DNA from: Gammaproteobacteria bacterium
Lineage (GTDB): Bacteria; Pseudomonadota; Gammaproteobacteria; SZUA-229
NCBI GenBank assembly: GCA_026195895.1
Contig: JAPHRO010000037.1
Location: 1 to 49,256 of the forward strand
Length of the DNA stretch: 49,256 nt
Reading direction: 5' to 3'
Part shown: one piece after another, positions 9,015 through 18,120 of the stretch
Numbering within the stretch: the first letter of the stretch is position 1
How the letters are laid out: every line of letters starts with the position of its first letter
Made by a program: the position numbers and the translations under genes
The notes under the pieces: model-generated
What the model was told of the DNA's origin: nothing
Database searches by the model: none
Seen by the model: the letters and a program-made list of their open reading frames with translations, nothing else

Positions 9015-10109
9015 CTACACCGGTTTCAGTTTAAAACGGGGCAGGCTAAACCAGAAAGTTGCCCCCCGGTCTTTATTGTTGAGGGCGCCAATGCGGCCGT
9101 CATGTTTCTCGATTAACTGTTTACAGACAGGCAGGCTTAAGCCGTTGCTTGATTCAGCGACATCGGCTGTGTTGCCTGCGGCGATATCTTGTTCAAACAG
9201 CTTGTCCAGTTCTGCATCGGTTAGTCCAGGGCCGGTATCGCTTATCTCAACACAGATATGATCCGCCATCTTTCTGGCTGACACGGAAATGATATCAGCG
9301 GCCGTGCAAAATTTGATGGCATTGCCCAGACAGTTGTCCAGCACCTGGGCAATGCGGGATTTATCCGCTTCCACGATCAGTTGCCCCGGGCCGTATTTGC
9401 TGATCAGGCTGATTTTCTTTTCATTGGCGCGTTCCCGGTGACGTTCGATGGCCTCATTAATCAGTTGATCCAGATGTACCGGTGACCTGGTCAGGCGTAT
9501 CTGGCCAAAGCCCGATGCCTGCATATCCAGCACGCATTCTGTAATGTTCTGCATGTAGTGGGCGGATTGCTTGATCAGGGATAAATCGGCGAGTGCTGTT
9601 TGCGGGTTGTAGTCCTGGCCTGTGGTTAATTTGTGCAGGGCCTGTGCGGTCACATCCTGAATGACCGCCAGCGGTTTGCGTAAATCATGACTGGCGGTGG
9701 CGATAAATTCCGTGTTCAGCGCGGACAGTTGTTTCAGGCTGAGTTGTGTTTGCAGGCGGGCGGTCAAGATCGGAAAATTAATGGGTTTGGCAACATAATC
9801 GTTGGCGCCCAGTTCCAGTGCCCGCACGATGCGCTGGTCTTCATCGATAGCGGTTACCATGATAATCGGCAGCTCAACCATGGAATAGGTCTGGCGCAGC
9901 GTATGCAGCACCTGCAGGCCCATGATTTCTGGCAGCATGATGTCCAGCAGAACCAGGTCAGGTTTCTTTTCGGCAACCATATCGAGTGCCTGTTGACCGT
10001 CAACGGCAAAACGCAGGGTATGGGCCGTGGATTCGAGTCGCCTGGCCATGATGTCCCGATTAAATTCCTCATCTTCGACAATGAGAATATCCGGTATGGT
10101 GAAAGTCAT
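9015..10109 (-). CDS. Hybrid response regulator-histidine kinase
   Basis: This is a soluble 364-residue signalling protein. It begins with a receiver domain (1-120) whose acidic pocket (E12, D13), phospho-acceptor D56 and lysine K108 are all present. A HisKA dimerisation domain follows with H141 in the H box (ASHDLRKPL), then a HATPase domain with a DTGPGL box and a degenerate second G box (SNGLSLPV). There is no membrane segment or sensor domain, so input probably arrives by phosphotransfer to the receiver. Such REC-HK proteins often act with a partner hybrid kinase, but no partner gene is next to it. The signal and output are unknown. Confidence 0.88.
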   Translation of the reverse strand: MTFTIPDILIVEDEEFNRDIMARRLESTAHTLRFAVDGQQALDMVAEKKPDLVLLDIMLPEIMGLQVLHTLRQTYSMVELPIIMVTAIDEDQRIVRALELGANDYVAKPINFPILTARLQTQLSLKQLSALNTEFIATASHDLRKPLAVIQDVTAQALHKLTTGQDYNPQTALADLSLIKQSAHYMQNITECVLDMQASGFGQIRLTRSPVHLDQLINEAIERHRERANEKKISLISKYGPGQLIVEADKSRIAQVLDNCLGNAIKFCTAADIISVSARKMADHICVEISDTGPGLTDAELDKLFEQDIAAGNTADVAESSNGLSLPVCKQLIEKHDGRIGALNNKDRGATFWFSLPRFKLKPV

Positions 10110-10225
10110 ATTTTATAGTTTTATTATGCCCACTCCGACTATATCGGTTTAATACCCCGGCTGACAAGACGGCTGGTTATTCATTTGCTAAGATTCGGCC
10201 AGAAATATAAATGAGGCGATAACAC

Positions 10226-11335
10226 GTGTCCGGAAATACCATAGGTAAATTATTCACTGTCACTACCAGTGGCGAAAGCCACGGCCCTGCTTTACTGGCT
10301 ATAGTGGATGGTTGCCCGCCAGGGCTTGAGCTGACGGAGGCGGATTTGCAGCATGATCTGGACCGCCGTCGTCCCGGTACTTCACGTCATACCACGCAGC
10401 GTCGTGAGCCCGATCAGGTAAAAATTCTTTCCGGCACATTTGAAGGCAAAACCACCGGTACACCCATCGGTCTGATGATTGAAAATGTGGATCAGCGTTC
10501 TAAAGACTATGGCAATATCGCTGAGACATTCCGGCCCGGTCACGCCGATTACACTTACACCCAGAAGTACGGTTTTCGTGATTACCGCGGCGGCGGGCGT
10601 TCGTCTGCCCGGGAAACCGCTATGCGTGTGGCAGCGGGCGCCATTGCAAAAAAATATTTAAAGGATACTTACGGTATCCAGATTCGCGGCTATCTGTCGC
10701 AGTTGGGGCCGATCAAGGCTGAACAACATGACTGGGATCAGGTGCATGAAAATCCCTTTTTCTGTCCCGATGCCGACAAGGTGCCGGAAATGGAAGCCTA
10801 CATGGATGAGCTGCGCAAAGAAGGCAACTCGGTAGGCGCCAGAATTTCAGTGGTGGCCGAAGGTGTACCACCGGGACTGGGAGAGCCGATTTTTGACCGT
10901 ATGGATGCTGAGATTTCCTATGCGATGATGAGTATCAACGCGGCCAAAGGCGTCGAAATCGGCGGTGGTTTTGGCTGTGTTGAAGCCAAAGGCACGGAGT
11001 TTCGTGATGAAATAACCCCGCAGGGTTTCCTGACCAATCACGCAGGAGGCATTCTTGGTGGGATTACCTCCGGCCAGCATATCGTGGTGCATACGGCATT
11101 CAAGGCGACCTCCAGTATCCGATTACCCGGTCGCAGTGTCGATATCAACGGTGATCCAATGGAGGTGGTGACCCACGGACGCCATGATCCCTGTGTTGGT
11201 ATCCGGGCTACGCCGATTGTTGAAGCCATGCTGGCACTGGTGTTGATGGATCATATGCTGCGCTATAAAGCCCAGTGTGGTGATGTGCAATGCGCGACGC
11301 CGGTGATACCTGCACAAGCGCCAGACACCGAATAA
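10226..11335 (+). CDS. aroC: Chorismate synthase
   Basis: AroC performs the last step of the shikimate pathway, 5-enolpyruvylshikimate-3-phosphate to chorismate, using reduced FMN. The start is a GTG at 10226 with GAGG about ten bases upstream. Signature motifs are [18 protein letters not shown] near the N terminus, RRPGTS with the following RREPD, and [11 protein letters not shown] in the middle. At 369 residues it has full length. Chorismate also feeds the tryptophan genes trpFBA later in the window. The MFS gene begins 7 bp downstream and is probably cotranscribed. Confidence 0.97.
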   Translation: MSGNTIGKLFTVTTSGESHGPALLAIVDGCPPGLELTEADLQHDLDRRRPGTSRHTTQRREPDQVKILSGTFEGKTTGTPIGLMIENVDQRSKDYGNIAETFRPGHADYTYTQKYGFRDYRGGGRSSARETAMRVAAGAIAKKYLKDTYGIQIRGYLSQLGPIKAEQHDWDQVHENPFFCPDADKVPEMEAYMDELRKEGNSVGARISVVAEGVPPGLGEPIFDRMDAEISYAMMSINAAKGVEIGGGFGCVEAKGTEFRDEITPQGFLTNHAGGILGGITSGQHIVVHTAFKATSSIRLPGRSVDINGDPMEVVTHGRHDPCVGIRATPIVEAMLALVLMDHMLRYKAQCGDVQCATPVIPAQAPDTE

Positions 11336-11341
11336 CATTCC

Positions 11342-12502
11342 ATGCCAGAGTCCGATGTCTCAAGGCCCGTTCCCTACTGGCGTATATCCGGCTTCTATTT
11401 ATTTTATTTTGCCTCGCTGGGTGTCATCGTGCCTTACTGGGGGCTTTATCTCCAGTCGCTAAATTTCGATGCCCGTGCCATCGGAGAGCTGATGGCGGTC
11501 ATTATGGCGACCAAAATTGTGGCGCCCTACTTATGGAGCTGGATGGCGGATCATTCCGGTCGAAGTATGCGTATCATTCGCATTGGTAGTGTCTGTGCCG
11601 CGCTGGTCTTTGCCGGCGTGTTTTTAAATTCGGGATTCTGGTGGCTGGCGTTGGTGATGGCGCTGTTCAGCTTTTTCTGGAATGCAACCCTGCCCCAGTT
11701 TGAAGCCAATACAATGAACCATCTGGGTAAGGATACCCATCATTACAGTGTAATCCGCCTGTGGGGCTCACTGGGTTTTGTGCTCGCGGTCGTTGTGCTG
11801 GGGCAGGTGCTGGATACCGTCGGCTATTCGCTGGTGCCCAGTGCAGTCTTTGTGCTGTTTATTGCCATTGGAATATTCAGCTTTCTTGTTCCCGAAGCGC
11901 CTGCCCAGCAACATGAGGCGCGTCATGGCTCTATGCTGGGCATGCTTAAGCAGCCGGTAGTCATCGCATTATTGCTGGTATGTTTCCTGGTGCAAATGAG
12001 CCATGGCCCGTATTACACTTTTTATTCTATCTTTCTAAAGCAGCAGGGCTATGACAGCAGCACTCTGGGCTGGTTGTGGGCGCTGGGTGTGGTGGCAGAA
12101 ATCATCGTGTTTCTATATATGCACAAACTCATGCCAAGGTTTGGTTCCCGACCATTGTTAATCGCGGCATTGTTACTGACTTCGGTGCGCTGGTACCTGA
12201 TCGGACATTTTGTTGACAGTTTCCCGATTATTCTGCTGGCACAGGTGTTACATGCGGCCAGTTTTGGCCTGTATCACGCTGTATCTATTGAGTTGTTTCA
12301 TCGCCTGTTCAAAGGCAGGCTGCAGGGGCGTGGCCAGGCGCTGTATTCCAGTATCAGTTTTGGTGCCGGCGGCGCGGTGGGTAGCTATGCCAGTGGCCTG
12401 ATGTGGGATATGTATAGTCCCGAACTTATTTTTAATCTGGCGGCACTGGCGGCCCTACTGGCATTTTTTATCGCCTGGCGATTTGTCAAAGTGGCCAGTT
12501 AA
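11342..12502 (+). CDS. MFS transporter, MFS_1-like / HcaT-type
   Basis: This is a 386-residue integral membrane protein with about 12 hydrophobic segments and short polar ends. The first segment (YLFYFASLGVIVPYWGLYLQ) and the loop WSWMADHSGR, a variant of the MFS cytoplasmic loop between helices 2 and 3, fit the HcaT / nucleoside-proton-symporter-like branch of the major facilitator superfamily. The substrate cannot be read from sequence. It starts 7 bp after aroC, and the pair occurs together in other Gammaproteobacteria as far as I recall, which may mean an aromatic or phenylpropionate-like substrate; that is inference. Confidence 0.85.
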   Translation: MPESDVSRPVPYWRISGFYLFYFASLGVIVPYWGLYLQSLNFDARAIGELMAVIMATKIVAPYLWSWMADHSGRSMRIIRIGSVCAALVFAGVFLNSGFWWLALVMALFSFFWNATLPQFEANTMNHLGKDTHHYSVIRLWGSLGFVLAVVVLGQVLDTVGYSLVPSAVFVLFIAIGIFSFLVPEAPAQQHEARHGSMLGMLKQPVVIALLLVCFLVQMSHGPYYTFYSIFLKQQGYDSSTLGWLWALGVVAEIIVFLYMHKLMPRFGSRPLLIAALLLTSVRWYLIGHFVDSFPIILLAQVLHAASFGLYHAVSIELFHRLFKGRLQGRGQALYSSISFGAGGAVGSYASGLMWDMYSPELIFNLAALAALLAFFIAWRFVKVAS

Positions 12503-12746
12503 GGGTGTTGGGATTTTTTACAGAAAGCTGGGCTGGAAAGGATGTTGTAAGGTGGTGACTAAGTTCAGTTGGCTCTATCTTTTTGATATTAATAAAAAAT
12601 TATGTATCCAGGCGCGGTTTGTGCTTTTTGTTGGTATTAAATATTGCTGCGAAAAAATATAGCAGCTCAACAATAATATTGTAATATTCGGTTACAGTAA
12701 TAAATAGATTCAATAATTGGGAATGTTGTATAAGGAGTGCATTAAA

Positions 12747-13592
12747 TTGATTACAAAAAATCTTGTTGCAGTGAGTGGTGTAGCCGCTCTATCGCTACTA
12801 ACAATGTCATCGGCATCAGCAGTGTCATTATCTGTGTTTACCTCGGCAGGTACGGTGAGTGACAGCCAGGGTCCTGTCACTACGGGTGCTCTGAATTCAC
12901 TGACTACAGATTCGGAAGGCTCTGATTTTAGCTGGGCTGGTCCAGCCCAGGCACAGGCAGCCGCAGATGATACCGGTCGGAGTGCCGTTTCTGCTGAAGG
13001 CCTGTATGCCTGTGGCTCATGTGAATTTGACCTGGTTGCTGAGAGCCTTTTTGCGACCAGCTATACCAATAACACCTCGGGCTCGGTTAACTTTACATAT
13101 GATTTTTATATCAATGGTCCAACCGTGGAAGTGGTTGATTATGCCAATGTCGGTCCAGCATCAGGTCTGAGTGCAGAAGCCTATGTCGATGTCTGGATGT
13201 CCACCAGTGGGGGCGCAAGTGATACGATGGGTGTGTCGGCCCAGTTATTTGGTGGCGATGCCGGTCACGACTTCTATTCATACGGTAGCACCGCGAGCTA
13301 TTTCGAAAATGGTGGTATTTTTGGTTATACATTGAATGACGTGTCTGGTTCTTTCTCAGGTGTGCTGGCTGCGGGTGAAACTGCCTACATAGATACTGAA
13401 ATGTATGCTGCAATTTTCGGCCCTGGCTGGGAGGTAGGCGCCAGAGCCAGTATTGGGGATCCAAATGATCTGTCGGCCGGTCCCGGATTTTCGGGTGATT
13501 TTACTGTCTCGGCGGTACCGGTACCTGCCGCGGTCTGGTTGTTTGGTTCGGGCCTGATTGGTTTGATCGGTATTGCCAGACGTAAAGCATAA
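12747..13592 (+). CDS. Secreted VPxPA-CTERM (PEP-CTERM-like) sorting-domain protein
   Basis: I choose a TTG start at 12747 because AAGGAG lies 8 bases before it and the product then opens with a clean signal peptide (cleavage after SSASA). An in-frame ATG at 12723 is an alternative. The body (about 230 residues) is rich in Gly, Ser, Ala and Thr, with two cysteines in CGSC, and matches no enzyme family I know. The last 26 residues carry the sorting signal: VPVPAAVWLFGSG, a hydrophobic stretch and a terminal RRKA. This is the VPLPA-CTERM variant of the PEP-CTERM system, processed by an exosortase. Such proteins are exported and tied to the envelope or exopolysaccharide. No exosortase gene is in this window, so it must be encoded elsewhere. 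Confidence 0.85.
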   Translation: MITKNLVAVSGVAALSLLTMSSASAVSLSVFTSAGTVSDSQGPVTTGALNSLTTDSEGSDFSWAGPAQAQAAADDTGRSAVSAEGLYACGSCEFDLVAESLFATSYTNNTSGSVNFTYDFYINGPTVEVVDYANVGPASGLSAEAYVDVWMSTSGGASDTMGVSAQLFGGDAGHDFYSYGSTASYFENGGIFGYTLNDVSGSFSGVLAAGETAYIDTEMYAAIFGPGWEVGARASIGDPNDLSAGPGFSGDFTVSAVPVPAAVWLFGSGLIGLIGIARRKA

Positions 13593-13611
13593 CTTGCATG
13601 GTAGGCTTATG

Positions 13612-13643
13612 AAAAAACGGCGGCCTGAGGTCGCCGTTTTTTT
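13612..13643. terminator. Bidirectional intrinsic terminator
   Basis: AACGGCGGCCT and the matching TCGCCGTT form a strong GC-rich hairpin, with an A-run on the left and seven T on the right. It lies between the converging ends of the VPxPA-CTERM gene and the lysR gene and can end both transcripts. Confidence 0.85.
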
Positions 13644-14511
13644 ATTTATTGGTTTGCAGTAATTTTAATAACATTTTTCCTGCATTCGATAAGGTGCGGC
13701 CACTGTGATAGACAGCGCCCAATAAACGTTCCATCTTAATTCCTTCAATCTCGATAGATATTAACTCTTCATCCAGCATGGAGACAGGCAGCACGCTCCA
13801 GCCCAGTCCAATAGAAACCATCATTTTAATGGTTTCCAGGTAATTGGTTTCCATGGCAATATTGAGTTTGCCAGTATCCAGACCAAATGCCTGCTCCAGC
13901 AGGGCGCGAGTGAAGGTGCTCTGCGATGGCAGAATCGCCGGCTGTTGCATGAGCATATTGAGATCTACCCGCTTTTCATCGGCCAGATCATGGTTTTTGC
14001 CGACCACTATGCCCAGTGGATCATGCCAGATGATATTTTCCGAAAGCTTGTCGATGGGCTGTTCGGGCAGGGTTGCTATGGCTAGCTCCAGCTCTCCCTT
14101 CAATACCGCTTCGCAGGCGGCTTCGGAATCCATGAACTGAATATCCAGATCCACGTCCGGGTATAGCGCGGTATAGTTGCGCAGTACGGGGGGGAGCCGA
14201 TGCAGGCCGATATGGTGGGATGTGCCTAGTCGCAAGGAGCCGCCGATATGGCCGCTGAGATTACTGATAGCGCGACGGCTTTCATCGAGTTCCGCAAGAA
14301 TGCGTTGGGCGCCGGGTAACAGAGCCTGGCCGGCTTCAGTCAAGCGGACTTTTTTGCCAATGCGATCAAACAGGCTCGCATCCAGTTGTCGTTCCAGTGT
14401 CGAGATGCGTTTACTGACAGCCGGTTGGGTCAGGTGTAGCTTTTCAGCCGCTTTGGAAAAAGAGCCAGTTTCACTGACACTGATAAAAGCAGACAGGTTC
14501 TGTATGTCCAC
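13642..14511 (-). CDS. LysR-family transcriptional regulator, divergent from leuC
   Basis: This is a 289-residue LysR-type regulator. The N-terminal winged helix-turn-helix (1-60) has the family pattern SFSKAAEKLHLTQPAVSKRISTLE, and a periplasmic-binding-like effector domain spans about 90-285. It diverges from leuC with 115 bp between starts, the usual arrangement of a LysR regulator and its target. A perfect palindrome in that gap (14582-14601) is the best operator candidate. I infer control of the leuC-leuD-leuB operon, probably responding to a leucine-pathway intermediate, but the effector is not known from sequence. Confidence 0.88.
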   Translation of the reverse strand: MDIQNLSAFISVSETGSFSKAAEKLHLTQPAVSKRISTLERQLDASLFDRIGKKVRLTEAGQALLPGAQRILAELDESRRAISNLSGHIGGSLRLGTSHHIGLHRLPPVLRNYTALYPDVDLDIQFMDSEAACEAVLKGELELAIATLPEQPIDKLSENIIWHDPLGIVVGKNHDLADEKRVDLNMLMQQPAILPSQSTFTRALLEQAFGLDTGKLNIAMETNYLETIKMMVSIGLGWSVLPVSMLDEELISIEIEGIKMERLLGAVYHSGRTLSNAGKMLLKLLQTNK

Positions 14512-14581
14512 ATTTCTCCCCTTTTTGGTGCATGTATTACCAATAGGAATAGTTTATATGAAAAAGATGAATTTGTTTTAT

Positions 14582-14601
14582 ATTTTATCAGAGGATAAAA
14601 T
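14582..14601. promoter_or_regulatory. Palindromic candidate LysR operator upstream of leuC
   Basis: ATTTTATC-AGAG-GATAAAAT is a perfect 8+8 inverted repeat, 26 bases before the leuC start and within the lysR/leuC divergent region. Its AT-rich dyad form suits a LysR-type site. Confidence 0.5.
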
Positions 14602-14626
14602 GTAGCCATAAACTGGAGATAGGTAA

Positions 14627-16036
14627 ATGTCAGGCAAAACTCTTTACGATAAATTATTTGATGCCCATGTGGTGCGCACAGAAGACGATGGTACGGCTTT
14701 ATTGTATATCGATCGTCATCTGGTGCATGAAGTCACATCCCCCCAGGCTTTCGAAGGATTGCGTCTGGCAAATCGTCAGCCCTGGCGGGCTGATGCGGCA
14801 CTGGCGGTGCCTGATCATAATGTACCGACAGATGTGGCCGAGCGCGCCAAAGGCATTACCGACCCGGTAGCCAAAAAGCAGGTTGAGGCGCTGGACAATA
14901 ATGCCAGAGAATTTGGTATTACCGAATTTGATATGAATGATATTCGCCAGGGTATTGTGCATGTCATTGGACCTGAGCAGGGGGCTACCTTACCGGGTAT
15001 GACCCTGGTCTGTGGTGATTCCCACACGGCGACTCATGGCGCATTTGGCGCGATGGCCTTTGGTATTGGTACCTCGGAAGTCGAGCATGTACTGGCCACC
15101 CAGTGCCTGATTCAGAAAAAAATGAAAAATATGCGTATCAATGTGGAAGGCACATTAGGTACGGGCGTGACTGCCAAAGACATTGTACTGGCGATAATTG
15201 GTGAAATCGGCACTGCCGGCGGTACGGGCTATGCGATAGAATTTGCCGGTTCGGCCATTCGCGGCCTGTCGATGGATGGTCGCATGACCATTTGCAATAT
15301 GGCTATAGAAGCTGGTGCGCGCGTGGGTCTGGTGGCGGTTGATCAAACCACCATTGATTATGTTAAAGGTCGGCCTTATGCGCCCAAAGCTGAGTTATGG
15401 GAGCGGGCGGTCGCGGCCTGGTCAGCGCTGGTGAGTGATGACGATGCGAAATTTGATAGCGAAATCATGCTTGATGCGGCCAGTATCAAACCCCAGGTCA
15501 CCTGGGGCACATCCCCTGAAATGGTGGTGGCGATTGACGATACTGTGCCAGATCCAGCGCAGGAATCCGATGAGGTGAAATCCAGTGGCATGGAAAAAGC
15601 ACTGGATTATATGGGACTGAAAGCGGGTACCCCGATGAACGAAATCAGTATCGACAAGGTCTTTATAGGCTCCTGTACGAATTCACGTCTTGAAGACCTG
15701 CAGGAAGCGGCTAAAGTTATCAACGGTCGTAAACTCGCCGAGAATGTGAAACTGGCGCTAGTGGTACCGGGCTCCGGTCTGATAAAACAGCAGGCGGAGC
15801 AGCAAGGACTGGATAAGATTTTCTCTGATGCCGGTTTTGAATGGCGTGAGCCAGGTTGTTCCATGTGTCTTGCCATGAATGCTGATCGGCTGGAAGCGGG
15901 AGAGCGATGCGCCTCCACCTCCAATCGTAATTTCGAAGGTCGTCAGGGGCAGGGGAGTCGTACTCATCTGGTGAGTCCTGCAATGGCAGCGGCTGCTGCA
16001 ATCGCTGGACATTTTGTTGATGTTAGAAACTTTTAA
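14627..16036 (+). CDS. leuC: 3-isopropylmalate dehydratase large subunit
   Basis: LeuC is the aconitase-type large subunit of isopropylmalate isomerase, which converts 2-isopropylmalate to 3-isopropylmalate in leucine synthesis together with LeuD. The 469-residue length is typical. The [4Fe-4S] cluster cysteines are visible in FIGSCTNSR and in the GCSMC motif of [11 protein letters not shown]. The motif [13 protein letters not shown] near residue 130 is also conserved. A small lipoprotein gene sits between leuC and leuD, so the two subunits are not directly adjacent. Confidence 0.97.
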   Translation: MSGKTLYDKLFDAHVVRTEDDGTALLYIDRHLVHEVTSPQAFEGLRLANRQPWRADAALAVPDHNVPTDVAERAKGITDPVAKKQVEALDNNAREFGITEFDMNDIRQGIVHVIGPEQGATLPGMTLVCGDSHTATHGAFGAMAFGIGTSEVEHVLATQCLIQKKMKNMRINVEGTLGTGVTAKDIVLAIIGEIGTAGGTGYAIEFAGSAIRGLSMDGRMTICNMAIEAGARVGLVAVDQTTIDYVKGRPYAPKAELWERAVAAWSALVSDDDAKFDSEIMLDAASIKPQVTWGTSPEMVVAIDDTVPDPAQESDEVKSSGMEKALDYMGLKAGTPMNEISIDKVFIGSCTNSRLEDLQEAAKVINGRKLAENVKLALVVPGSGLIKQQAEQQGLDKIFSDAGFEWREPGCSMCLAMNADRLEAGERCASTSNRNFEGRQGQGSRTHLVSPAMAAAAAIAGHFVDVRNF

Positions 16037-16048
16037 GGATTTGTAACT

Positions 16049-16183
16049 ATGAAAAAAATAATTGCGTTGATGCTGGTGCTAGGTTTTATATCTGTTACCG
16101 GTTGTAGCGGTACCCTGGAAGGCATGGGTAAGGATATCGAAAAAATGGGTAAATCCATACAGGGCCAGGACAGTTCTGAATAG
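16049..16183 (+). CDS. Small entericidin-like lipoprotein
   Basis: This 44-residue ORF starts at ATG 16049, 12 bases after the leuC stop, with an AAGGAT ribosome-binding site before it. It begins with a lysine pair and a hydrophobic stretch (IIALMLVLGFISV), then a lipobox VTGC with the acylated cysteine at position 19. The mature peptide of 26 residues contains two GK(D/S)I repeats (EGMGKDIEKMGKSIQ). This is the pattern of EcnA/EcnB entericidin lipoproteins, which are small envelope lipoproteins sometimes discussed as an antidote/toxin pair. Only one copy is present. Position inside the leu operon suggests cotranscription with leuCDB. Confidence 0.82.
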   Translation: MKKIIALMLVLGFISVTGCSGTLEGMGKDIEKMGKSIQGQDSSE

Positions 16184-16207
16184 AGAGTGTTGAATTAGCT
16201 TAAATAC

Positions 16208-16240
16208 GCGAAGCAGGCCGATATGCGGTTTTTGCTTCGC
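16208..16240. terminator. Hairpin between the lipoprotein gene and leuD
   Basis: GCGAAGCA (16208-16215) pairs exactly with TGCTTCGC (16233-16240) across a 17-base loop and is followed by TGTTTTGC. It could be a partial terminator or a processing hairpin that lowers leuD output relative to leuC and the lipoprotein. Confidence 0.45.
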
Positions 16241-16277
16241 TGTTTTGCTACCTGTGAACACAGTTAATGAGAGAAAA

Positions 16278-16913
16278 ATGGAAAAATTTACAACAGTGAC
16301 GGGTATTGTTGCGCCATTGGATCGACCCAATGTTGACACTGATGCCATCATTCCGAAGCAGTATTTGAAGTCTATCAAACGCAGTGGCTTTGGTCCCAAT
16401 GCATTTGATGACTGGCGCTATCTTGATCCGGGCGAACCGGATATGGATAACAGGAGCCGCCGCGTCAATAAAGATTTTGTGCTGAATCAGCAACCCTATG
16501 AACAGGCCGTCATTTTACTCGCCCGTGAAAACTTTGGCTGTGGCTCATCGCGAGAACATGCGGTCTGGGCGCTGGAAGATTTTGGTTTTCGTGCCGTAAT
16601 TGCGCCCAGTTTTGCTGACATCTTTTTTAATAACAGTTTTAAAAACGGCATGTTACCGATTGCGCTTGATGCCAATGTGGTTGAAGATTTATTTAACAAG
16701 GTCAATGGTAAAAAAGGTTATCAGCTTACGATTGATCTGGCATCGCAAAAAATCATCACCGAAGAGGGTGATGAAATCGAGTTCGATGTTGATGAGTTTC
16801 GCAAATACTGCTTATTGAACGGTCTCGATGATATTGGCTTAACCTTAAATCATGCAGATGATATTCGTGCCTACGAAGAACAACGTAAGCAATCAGCACC
16901 CTGGTTATTCTAA
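16278..16913 (+). CDS. leuD: 3-isopropylmalate dehydratase small subunit
   Basis: LeuD is the swivel-domain partner of LeuC. I use ATG 16278, which begins [22 protein letters not shown] and gives 211 residues; the frame extends back to 16245 but without a fitting start signal. Family features are the [16 protein letters not shown] segment near the N terminus and [11 protein letters not shown], the loop that contacts substrate. The C terminus PWLF is typical. Confidence 0.96.
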   Translation: MEKFTTVTGIVAPLDRPNVDTDAIIPKQYLKSIKRSGFGPNAFDDWRYLDPGEPDMDNRSRRVNKDFVLNQQPYEQAVILLARENFGCGSSREHAVWALEDFGFRAVIAPSFADIFFNNSFKNGMLPIALDANVVEDLFNKVNGKKGYQLTIDLASQKIITEEGDEIEFDVDEFRKYCLLNGLDDIGLTLNHADDIRAYEEQRKQSAPWLF

Positions 16914-16920
16914 ATTTGTG

Positions 16921-16938
16921 GCTCAGCAGATGCTGAGC
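16921..16938. other. Intercistronic hairpin leuD-leuB
   Basis: GCTCAGCA-GA-TGCTGAGC is a perfect inverted repeat in the 43-base gap between leuD and leuB. The leuB ribosome-binding site (AAAAGG) follows it directly, so the hairpin could affect mRNA decay or leuB translation. Confidence 0.5.
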
Positions 16939-16956
16939 TACTAAAAGGTTTTTAAC

Positions 16957-18033
16957 ATGACACAAAAAATTGCCATATTACCTGGTGACGGTATCGGCCC
17001 GGAAATAGTCGCCGAAGCGGTAAAAGTTATTGAGTTTTTAAAGCAGCAAGGCTCACTTGATGTTGAGCTGGAAGAAGCGCCGGTGGGTGGTGCAGGTTAT
17101 GATGCCGCAGGCGAGCCATTGCCTGAAGCCACCTTGAATCTATGTAAAGCATCTGACGCCATTTTACTGGGTGCAGTCGGTGGTCCACAGTATGAATCGC
17201 TACCCCGCGAAAAACGTCCGGAAAGAGGTTTGCTGGGTTTGCGCTCGGAGCTGAATTTATTTTCGAATTTGCGTCCGGCTATTTTATATTCGCAACTGGC
17301 GGATGCGTCATCGTTAAAAGCAGAAATTGTGGCCGGTCTGGATATTATGATTGTGCGCGAGTTAACCGGTGGTATTTATTTTGGTCAGCCGCGCGAAATT
17401 ACTGAAAAAGATGGTGAGCGTTATGCTTATAACACTGCCGGTTATAAAGAAAGCGAAATTGAGCGTATTGGTCGTTCGGCATTTGATATTGCCATGAAGC
17501 GTGACAAACGCGTGTGTTCGGTTGATAAGGCCAATGTGCTGGAAGTATCAGAATTGTGGCGTGAAGTTATGGAACGGGTCGCCAGGGATTATCCCGAAGT
17601 CGAGCTGACACATATGTATGTTGATAATGCCGCCATGCAACTGGTGAAATGGCCGAAGCAGTTTGATGTGATGGTGACCAGTAATTTATTTGGTGATGTG
17701 TTGTCTGATGCGGCTGCCATGTTGACCGGTTCGATCGGCATGTTGCCTTCGGCCTCGCTGGATGCAAATGGTAAAGGCATGTATGAGCCCATTCATGGTT
17801 CGGCGCCCGATATTGCTGGTAAGGGTGTGGCGAATCCGCTGGCAACCATTTTATCAGTATCGATGATGTTACGTTACAGCCTGAATAATCCAGATGTTGC
17901 GCAACGTATTGACGATGCCGTAAGTAAAGTCCTGGATCAGGGATTGCGTACACCGGATATTATGTCTGCGGGATGTAAAGAAGTCGGTACGGCAGCTATG
18001 GGTGATGCTGTAGTAGCGGCATTGAAAAATTAA
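16957..18033 (+). CDS. leuB: 3-isopropylmalate dehydrogenase
   Basis: LeuB oxidises and decarboxylates 3-isopropylmalate to 2-oxoisocaproate with NAD+, the third committed step of leucine synthesis. The 358-residue protein opens with [14 protein letters not shown] and has the substrate-binding arginines in [19 protein letters not shown], the Mg-binding [15 protein letters not shown] and the NAD-binding [20 protein letters not shown] lies 8 bases before the ATG. The product chemistry completes the leuCDB set; leuA is not in the window. Confidence 0.97.
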   Translation: MTQKIAILPGDGIGPEIVAEAVKVIEFLKQQGSLDVELEEAPVGGAGYDAAGEPLPEATLNLCKASDAILLGAVGGPQYESLPREKRPERGLLGLRSELNLFSNLRPAILYSQLADASSLKAEIVAGLDIMIVRELTGGIYFGQPREITEKDGERYAYNTAGYKESEIERIGRSAFDIAMKRDKRVCSVDKANVLEVSELWREVMERVARDYPEVELTHMYVDNAAMQLVKWPKQFDVMVTSNLFGDVLSDAAAMLTGSIGMLPSASLDANGKGMYEPIHGSAPDIAGKGVANPLATILSVSMMLRYSLNNPDVAQRIDDAVSKVLDQGLRTPDIMSAGCKEVGTAAMGDAVVAALKN

Positions 18034-18120
18034 TTACTGATGCAGGGTTGATAAAGTTATTTACAAAAAACTCTGTGCCTCTGCATCAAAATTATTAAGA
18101 ATTAAATTAGGACAAAAGTT

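Noticed and set aside
12633-12647. Sigma-54-like GG...GC element before the VPxPA-CTERM gene
   Set aside because: The step from GG to GC is 13 bases, not 12, and the -24 side reads GGTAT; a one-base shift is known to abolish this promoter class.
13111-13464. His/Arg-rich minus-strand frame opposite the VPxPA-CTERM gene
   Set aside because: The composition is that of an antisense shadow, and the plus-strand gene has a signal peptide and sorting tail.
18039-18087. GATGCAG/CTGCATC inverted repeat between leuB and asd
   Set aside because: A 7-bp stem with a 35-base loop and no T-run is too weak to call as a terminator or riboswitch.
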